A stretch of 64,000 nt of DNA from NCBI GenBank assembly GCA_030734395.1, contig JAUZTG010000048.1, positions 2,170,001 through 2,234,000 on the forward strand, given 5' to 3'. A program made the position numbers and the translations under genes. Origin of the DNA: Sarocladium kiliense (Eukaryota; Ascomycota; Sordariomycetes; Hypocreales; Sarocladiaceae). The notes below the pieces were generated by a model that was given only the letters and a program-made list of their open reading frames with translations, was not told the origin of the DNA and made no database searches. Below, in pieces: positions 56,938 to 64,000 of this stretch (position 1 is its first letter; each line of letters begins with the position of its first letter).

Positions 56938-59461
56938 CTATGCCTTCAGTCCGGTTGTAGGCTTCTCATCCTTGACATGCTCTTCATCTACAATGCGTGA
57001 ATCATCATCAAGATTATGTTTTGCCTTCTCCCTTTGTTCATCAGAATAGAACTCTGCGGCTTCGCGCTCGAGGTCTGTAGGTCTCGTCAGTGTCTGATAT
57101 AAGTCGACAAGCAGGAAAACTTACAGGCGGCGCTGTCGATTTTGGCCTGATCGGTGTCGACGAAGTACAGGATGGTGAGCCCAATCAGGCCTGTGCCGAG
57201 AAGGAACCAATAAGCTGAATTATTCCGTCCGTTATCAGCTTTGATGATAGCGGAGGAGATGAACGGTCCGATGAAGCCTGATGTCTTGCCGACGCAGTTG
57301 AACAAGGCGAAGAACATGTAGGCCTTCGGGGCTGGGACAACCTCGGAGATCATCGTAACGTTGTAGGAGCCCCAAGCGGCAGTTTGGAACTAGAACCGCT
57401 GATCAGCGTGATAAAGTGCAAGGTCCAACATATGTATACTTACATTCCAGACTTGCACAAGCCAGAATTCCCACTCATGATGGAAGCCAAATTTGTTTGT
57501 GAAACGACCAATCCCTCCGTATAATTGCCTGAAGAAGAGTGAGTCTTGCAAGCGCGCAGAATCCTGTAGTGGGAATGGTACTTACGGAATGATAGTCATA
57601 CAGGCGCCATAGAAAACACCCTTCTTGACGGAGAACCGATACTTCCTCTGAAGGAGAAGCATGAAAACGGTTCCAGAGCCCCCAGAAAGATCTGCAACCA
57701 GGTTGAAGGCATTGAGTAACAGAGGGTTGTACTTGATGACACTGAGGACTGTTAGTAGCCGAGCTTGACAGTGTTGTATATGGTCCTTACTCGTTCTGCA
57801 GGATACCAGTAACGCTCCAGTACGTTCCCCAAGCTGTCGATTGAAGTTAGCTCGTTTGCTGATATACACGTTGGAAAGAGGGAACTCACTTTCATGGAGG
57901 AAGAAGTAAGCAGCCAGGTACATCAAGCAATGCTTCAGCTGCTTCGCGCTCTTCGCAGCACTCCAAACTTGCCTGCACGCCAATTCGGTCAATATTCTCA
58001 CCCCCCCTGTTTTGTTCAAGAGAAAGGAACCTACTTTGGGCCAGCCGTTAGCCACCCCGATCCCTTGGGCAGCTGCTGCCCAGGGCGGTGCTTGTGGACG
58101 ATGAAAAAAGGCAAAGTGCAGATGACGGTGACAGCACCGAAGTAACCCATGAGTACACGGTAGGAAGTAATCAGCTTGTGATCGCTGCCATGGCCAACGC
58201 CAGCGACGATACCGACAGCGATGGCATAGAATATAGCCACCAGAGCTGATCCAACAATATTGACCAGATTGTACAGCTGGAGTCTACAGTTAGCTCGAGC
58301 ATCCTGAGGTCGCCCGTAGTGTCGTTGCTTACCTTCGATCTTTCGTAGGCGTCAAGTTTGTTATGCTCCTCGGGCGACTGAGTGCCTAATCGAACGTTCT
58401 CCTCAGACTCAATGATTTTCGGCAGGTCTCGCACCAGCGAGGGGAAGGTTGCCGCGTAGAAGGAGTTGACAATGTTAGCAGCAAGGGATCCGACAACATA
58501 TAGCGCCTGAGCGCTCTCCCATTGTCCTGGCCGACTGATACCACACATGCCGAATTGACATATGTACAATATCGTTTGACCAACTATCAATCAAGTCAGA
58601 GTACGACTTTGGAGGAAACATTTCACATGCTCAGACTTACCGATCATGATCCAGGGACGCCAATTGCCGTAGTCGGCGTAAGGGCCCAGGAACATGAGTG
58701 TAGCCAGTTGAGAGGCAAACAGCACGCCTGTGACATTGAGAAGCATGGAGTTGACTACACGATGTTAGTCAAGACGAAAGCTTCACTTAGTATCCTGGCC
58801 ACTTACTGGGAAGCCACTGCCCGCCCCAGGTCAAGTAGCCATCGGGATACCGCATGTTCACCAGAGCCTGACGAAAGCCACCCCCATTGCCGCCGATTGC
58901 TGCATCGTTGGTCAGAAATGGATTTCAAATACGCTGAGCCGTGAAATAGGGACCAGCAACTCACGGGCGCCATTGAGGGAGAAGTCTATCAAAGTTAACA
59001 AGTTAGTCATGCCCAAGTCTTCAAATTATCTGACGAAGTAATGATACTACTAAAGAAGATCTCTTACAGAAAATGCAGAATGTGACATATTCCCACTTGG
59101 TCGTAGGAATCCGTCTGCCTGTCGTCGGAATAGTCTCCCGCTGGTTGATCACCGCCCGTCCACCAGCAGCCGCCTTGCCCCCACCCGAGTTCACTGGCGC
59201 GGCCGAGATCTTCTCATCTGCCTCTGGCGAAGGTGAGCGCGCTTGAGAGAGCGTCTCCGCATGCTCAGTGGTGATGTTTGACTCGCCTTGCGGCCGCTGC
59301 TGGTTGGCGGTCGTCTTGCTTGTGACATGCCCGGCGGCCAAGGCATCGCTTGTAAGTGCCGGCTCCGGCCCTGCCGCTGTGGCGTCCGGGGAACTGTGGG
59401 TCTCCGGGCCGGCAGCGGGTGGTGATGCCCCGGCTTGGTTTGGGTCTACGCTGGGAGACAT
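56938..59461 (-). CDS. Major facilitator (Atg22-like) membrane transporter
   Basis: Twelve exons on the minus strand: 59461-59068, 58985-58965, 58899-58807, 58754-58641, 58583-58333, 58276-58035, 57972-57890, 57833-57791, 57741-57586, 57528-57444, 57389-57125 and 57074-56938, giving 627 residues. The second exon is only 21 bp. A disordered Ala/Pro/Ser-rich N-terminus of about 100 residues precedes ten to twelve hydrophobic spans. Recognisable segments are ALVNMRYPDGYLTWGGQWLP, ADYGNWRPWIM, ALYVVGSLAANIVNSFYAAT, FPSLVRDLPKIIESE, EEHNKLDAYERSKLYNLVNI and KAYMFFALFNCVGKTSGFIG. They match, from memory, fungal MFS proteins placed in the Atg22 family, some of which export amino acids from the vacuole. 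The tail is charged and cytosolic. Substrate unknown. Confidence 0.85.
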
Positions 59462-60584
59462 GGGGTCTTTGGGATTGCTTCTGGTCTACAATTCAGAAAA
59501 AAACAAGTATAAATTGACAGATAAATTATATTGTAAAGTCCGGGACTGCGTCTTCCTTTTAGATGCACCAGCCATCCGGCATCTCAGACCAGGCCTGGTC
59601 GGCCTTTGTCCGAGCCTGTGGATCAGCACCCTCTACCACTGCCTCGATGCAACCCCCGCATGTGGAGGTCTGATCGAGAAATAGATCATCTGCCGTCAAG
59701 TCGCAGATCAGAGTGATCTTTCCGCCGTTAGCCGGTGCGGCGGTGTACGTTCTGCTTGGTCCTGATACTCCAACGTTCCTCTGCGGGAGATGAATCCAAA
59801 AGAAAACCACGTCTCTCAACACGTAGCGGATGAGTATCAAGTCAACACATAGCCGTCTTCATCTTTATCAAGCTTGTATCCTTAAACTCCTCGGTAGTGC
59901 AAATCATGGGCCACATTCGCGCATGACCTTGTGGGGAAGCTCAACTGTCTTTCCCCATACTCCCCCAGACGCATCTCCCGCTGTAGCTGACAGCACACCC
60001 AATCCTACGGAAATAACCAGGCGGAGGTCCCTCGGAGTGTGATCTTCTTCTTCGGCACTTTCTCCGACAACGCAAAGCTGGCTTCATGCAGTAGGACTCC
60101 TTTCCCCTCCTGTCGGATGATTCCCGCGTGTTGGACAAGATACTCGAAAGCCGACGTCGGTAAACCCGAGAGAACGGCCGTCTCACGGACTATGGAAGGG
60201 CTGTTTAGTTCTAAGGGGCTTTGTCAAGTCCAGAAGAGGTCCTTTTGTAATCGGGTTAGGAAGAGACCTTCTCAAAAGCAGACACGGGGTGGGAAACTGT
60301 CCCGTCATTGCCAAGCATTCCGATCCTTTGCCCTGCATGTTCCATATGCTCACGGCCTTCTCTTCGACAAGATAAAAAGACACAATACAAACTCGAATTC
60401 AATGCCCCAAGTACTACAGATGAAGGGTATCTGATGCCATCCATGCCAACCACCAAAACACAAACTCATGCCCCCATAGTTCCGTCAATATGCTCGGCTA
60501 ACAGCAACAAAAACATGGCTTGCTTTGCTTCACAACACGCAAAAATGCTCCACCTTCCTTCCCGCCATGTCTCTCCTCAAATTA
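59462..60584. other. Intergenic region containing one possible small gene
   Basis: Between the transporter start and the Ync13 stop. Apart from the minus-strand candidate at 59559-60020, listed separately, it shows nothing I recognise. Confidence 0.5.
59559..60020 (-). CDS. Possible small secreted cysteine-containing protein, start unresolved
   Basis: On the minus strand a protein-like exon, 59780-59559, follows a good acceptor (CTCCCGCAG) and ends at a stop. It contains GPSRTYTAAPANGGKITLIC, TSTCGGC and a C-terminal PDGWCI, so four cysteines. Upstream, about 60020-59928, the in-frame sequence LVISVGLGVLSATAGDASGG resembles a signal peptide and continues to GKTVELPHK before a GT. Joining them needs a 147-bp intron and keeps frame. 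No in-frame ATG precedes the hydrophobic stretch, so a further 5' exon would be needed, or the model is wrong, or the gene is broken. No family recognised. Confidence 0.3.
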
Positions 60585-63500
60585 TTACCGCCTGGGGAGG
60601 TTGTTCCGCGCAAACTGCCCTCCAGGCGCCCACCCTTGAGTAACGCTATTCTTCACAATCTGCGCCGCAGCCGCCGTAGCAGCCTGCCTTTCCTTCTGAC
60701 GGTGCCGTTCTTTGAGATAGATCGCAGCCTCGGGCCGCATTCTCAGAATCCTGAGGATCATGTCGTCGCTGGGGTCTGCCTGGGCTTCCCGCCGCTTGTC
60801 TTCCTTGGCTTTGCGCATCGTACCCAGGTTCCTGCTCATCATGATACTCTTTCCGCGGCGGATCGTGCCCATGCTCGCGAAAGCTCCCGGTACACCTAAG
60901 CCACCGACGCCTGGTGCACCACCGAATGTTGGTGGCGCGGAGGCGCGGTGTGCATGTTGTTGGTGAAGAGCCTGCTGTGCACGCTGTGCAGTAGCCGCAG
61001 CCATTCGCTCTGACTCCCGAATGAGGTCATTCGTATCCTGGAAGTAGAAGAAATTGAGCGACGCGAGCTCGTGCCACTTCGGTGATTTGAGAACTTCAGC
61101 TGCCACACCGAGCTGCTCTCCAGTCTGCTCGTCGCGAGCGTTGAAGAACGCGAAGAGCATTTCCAGCCAATTGTAGACAATATCGAGCTCCTTGGGCGAC
61201 AATTGGCGTTGCAGCGAGGGCTTCTCCGACAAGGGGGGAACAAGCAAGCTCTCGATCGTCATGAGGACTTCCTTCCACAAACGAGTCATGACCGCCACCA
61301 TCGTGGCATCTGTCAAGGTCTGCTTCATGATTGCGAAATTTGCATCGAAGTACTCAAAGAGGGGCGAGATGACCCTATCGATCTGGTCCCTCGTAACAGT
61401 GGGAGCAGTCGGCATGGTGGACGTTCGTTTCTTCCACAGGCTCGTCATTGACGCTCCGATACCGCCAGTACCTAATATGTGCCGGAGTGTTTCTCGAGAG
61501 AGTGTGACGTTGATTTGTGCCGTAAGCTGTGGCTGTCAGTTGACTGATACACAAGATCAGAATGAGTAGTTCTTACCTTGTCTGTGATCTTTCGAACCAT
61601 TTCCTTCTCTGTCCGTCTCAAATGTCGGAAAGCCTTCGCAAAGTGGAATCTGATGTCATCACGCTCTCCTTCCATGCTCACTCGGACGAGCACGCGTCCT
61701 TGGGTATCCAAATCCAACCAAAACTCCCGCGGCAGGTAATCGCTGAAATGCACAGGATCAAGTTTCAATGATGTTCTCCCAACAAAGTCGTGGTCACCGA
61801 ACGTATCGTAGTCCCATACAGTGGCAATAACATTGACAGAACCTTGAACCGTTACGTCGAAAGATTCATCCCAACGTGGGTTGAGATTGCGGTAGATGAT
61901 GCGGGTTTTGTGAAGTCGTTTCTGGTACTCGTCACCGAAGACAACATATGGGTCGCTGAAGCCGTTTGGATCGCACGCCTTGAGATCTTCGGCCTCAACG
62001 ATCTTGACAGTAAACGTGTACTTATTCGGCTTTCGAGTTTTCTTCTTTGGTGATTCGAACTTTTCCATGATCTCAGCACACTGCTCAACGTTCATGCTCC
62101 TCTCAAGCCTGTCAAGCTCCTGCATGGCATACTCGATATTATTGAGCTTTACAAAAGACTAGTTGTCGAGTCAGTAAGCAGTACTTCAAACAAAAGACAT
62201 CCAGTCACTTACTTCGGGGTAGAAGTGGAACGGCTCAGGCTTCTCCTTCGTCATCCACGCATCCTTCGCATACTGCATCCACTTCTCCTGAGTCGTCATA
62301 TTCTGAGCAGCCAACTCCTCAGCAGTTGGCCGATCCATTTCTTTCGTAAAGCGCTGCTCAACTGCCTCACAATACCTGCCAATGCCCTCGGAGAAAGAAC
62401 CTGCAAGGGCTGTCATAAAACGGGCATAATGCTCATCATTGTCCCACTGAAGCTTGCAAATCTGGTCGACAGTCTGATTGAAGAGCATGAACATGTCGAT
62501 AATGGACACACTGTGGCGTTGATCATCGCGTGGCACAAGATTCGGGTTGTCGCTGCGGACTTGGAACTGATCCTGCTTGAGCGCTGCGTCCACAAGATCC
62601 ACCATTCTCGACGATGTTGCGTTGATCCATCGCCAAACAAAATCGATGAGGAGGCTCTCGATGTCGAATGCGAATGGCCGTTCAGGGAGGGACTCGCGAT
62701 GAATGTTGCGGATTGCAACCAGCTCTCGGTAAAGGTCGAAACCATCCTCAATGTCGATCGCATCCTCCTGGGTTTGAGAATTTTGCATGATGGACTGTAT
62801 GATGGCGTTTGCATCTTCCTCGAAGCTGGGGAACACTTCATGAACCAGAATGCTGAGAGGGTTCACTCCCATGATCTCTGGGGTGTTTTTGTAACGTTTG
62901 CGAATCCTATCACACAGCTTTGTGACCGACTTTCCTAGTTTCACGACGTGCCCAAACTCCCAGTCCTCCTTATATGCTGGTATCTCCTTTTGCATGTACT
63001 GTCGATACACCTCAGCACCTTTCTGGGACAGTGTCTGAGACAACTGGTTGGCGAATTCGTCAATAGCGGCGGTGCTAGCCGAAAAGGTCGAATCACTATA
63101 AATATGATTCTCCAGGATGAACATAACTGCGCCGATGTTTGGCGGCTTGCTGTCGTAGCATTTGTCCAACAAATTGTAAAGCTCCCGGAGTAATGAATCG
63201 TGCAGAGCTGCCATAGTATGCTGATAAGCCGCGAAATCGTGTACAGTCCATTTGCTTGGGGGTATCTCTGTCAATGGTGTTGCCCAATTAGACATATGAG
63301 GTGGCTTCTTCATGTCAGGAAGAGGAGACTTGATAAAGTCGAAGACGGTATCGAGCTCTTCTGGAACTATCTCCTGGTCCATGAACTTCCGTGACGCGAC
63401 CTCCAGCAGGGCGATCAGCCGTGAGCTTTGTGGGACGCGCCATCTGACACAGAGCTCTGTCAACAAATCTAATGATTGCTTCGATAGCGGTTGATAGTCA

Positions 63501-64000
63501 AGCTCCGGATCGGCATGTATCTGGTCATAAGCCATCGCGTGCTGGGTGATGTACTTGAGGAATGCACGTGGATCTGCGGGAATGAAGGTATAAAGACTCT
63601 CATCCACAGTCCTGATGCTAGAGCTTTCGTTCAACGACAAGGCGTTGAGACCCAGGGAAGCGTCGAACCCAAATGAACCAATGGACTCATCATCACCATG
63701 CGCGAGAGCTCGGCCCAGTTCAGCGTAAGCTTGATCGTCAAACGTCGACTGAGGTCTGGAGGGAAGCGGCTTCTCCACCGGACCAGTCGAGGTCTTGGAC
63801 AGTTCCGGCTTCGCAATGAGGATGTCCATGAGCATCTGAGACAGATGGGGTGCCTCGGACTTCTTCCAGTCCTCGAAAGCGTCTTCAACATCAAAGTCAT
63901 GGCTGGTCAAAGTTCCTCCACTACCAGAGTTCAGGCGCAGTTGATAGGCTTTGAGATCTTTGAGAGCGGCTTTCTCTGTCCACACGTTCCGATGCTCATT
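60585..64000 (-). CDS. Munc13/UNC13-like protein (Ync13 type), 5' part beyond the window
   Basis: Partial gene. Exons on the minus strand: beyond 64000 to 62213, 62158-61577 and 61526-60585, about 1103 residues visible; the frame is open at the right edge, so the start lies outside. The first part is the helical MUN/DUF810 region (FAFDIESLLIDFVWRWINAT, DMFMLFNQTVDQICKLQWD). A C2 domain follows (KYTFTVKIVEAEDLKACDPN, GFSDPYVVFGDEYQKR, VIATVWDYDTFGDHDFVGRT) with its Ca2+-site aspartates. A second helical MHD-like block (QIDRVISPLFEYFDANFAIM) and a basic tail finish it. Fission yeast Ync13 of this family couples exocytosis and endocytosis during septation. The GTG at 63985 is not a start; the coding frame continues through it. 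Confidence 0.92.

Noticed and set aside
1..64000. CRISPR arrays, rRNA genes and bacterial-type operons
   Set aside because: Nothing of this kind is present; the window is intron-bearing fungal nuclear DNA.

Overview
The window is eukaryotic nuclear DNA from a filamentous ascomycete (Pezizomycotina). The evidence is intron-split genes with short introns (about 50-120 bp, GT...AG, many with a CTAAC/CTGAC-like branch site), fungal-specific families (Caf120, Ync13, Csx2 and Lec1 homologues, a necrosis-inducing-protein gene) and moderate GC. The class is not certain; a dothideomycete or related plant-associated or saprobic fungus fits. I resolved exons by joining reading frames at splice sites. 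All spans given include introns, and untranslated regions were not defined.

Layout. 1-2616: no gene seen. 2617-3118: CGR1-type ribosome biogenesis protein. 4226-5464: coiled-coil, tail-anchored-looking protein. 6623-9801: PX-domain protein of the yeast Lec1 type. 10411-12762: succinate dehydrogenase flavoprotein. 13467-14524 (-): secreted protein of unknown function. 14525-16572: gene-free, with small repeats. 16573-17837 (-): six-span membrane protein. 18572-22459 (-): Caf120/Skg3-type PH protein. About 4 kb without a clear gene follows. 26564-27855: PP2C phosphatase of the Ptc7/Azr1 type. 28377-29330: UTP23. 30070-33749: DUF726 (Mil1-like) membrane hydrolase candidate. 34338-36085: lineage-specific protein with a possible nuclease-fold domain. 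36954-37954: UMP/CMP kinase with a mitochondrial-type leader. 38697-40087 (-): eIF3m. 40768-43021 (-): Chk2/Rad53-type kinase. 45077-48671 (-): BAR-PH-ArfGAP protein. 48672-53550: gene-poor stretch. 53551-56541: a secreted necrosis-inducing-like (NPP1) domain fused to an SGNH hydrolase and fibronectin-III repeats. 56938-59461 (-): Atg22-like transporter. 59559-60020 (-): possible small secreted protein. 60585 to the right edge (-): Munc13-like Ync13, running off the window.

Most genes are housekeeping: ribosome assembly (CGR1, UTP23), translation initiation (eIF3m), respiration (SDH1), nucleotide metabolism (URA6-like), DNA-damage signalling (Chk2) and membrane traffic (Lec1-like, Csx2-like, DUF726, Ync13). 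They are not an operon or a biosynthetic cluster. The accessory part consists of the secreted gene at 13.5-14.5 kb, the gene at 34.3-36.1 kb, and the NPP1-SGNH-FN3 gene beside its gene-poor flank. The most unusual item is the NPP1-SGNH-FN3 fusion at 53551-56541: one uninterrupted, well-spliced reading frame carrying a plant-necrosis-type fold, a complete esterase catalytic set and three binding-type modules.
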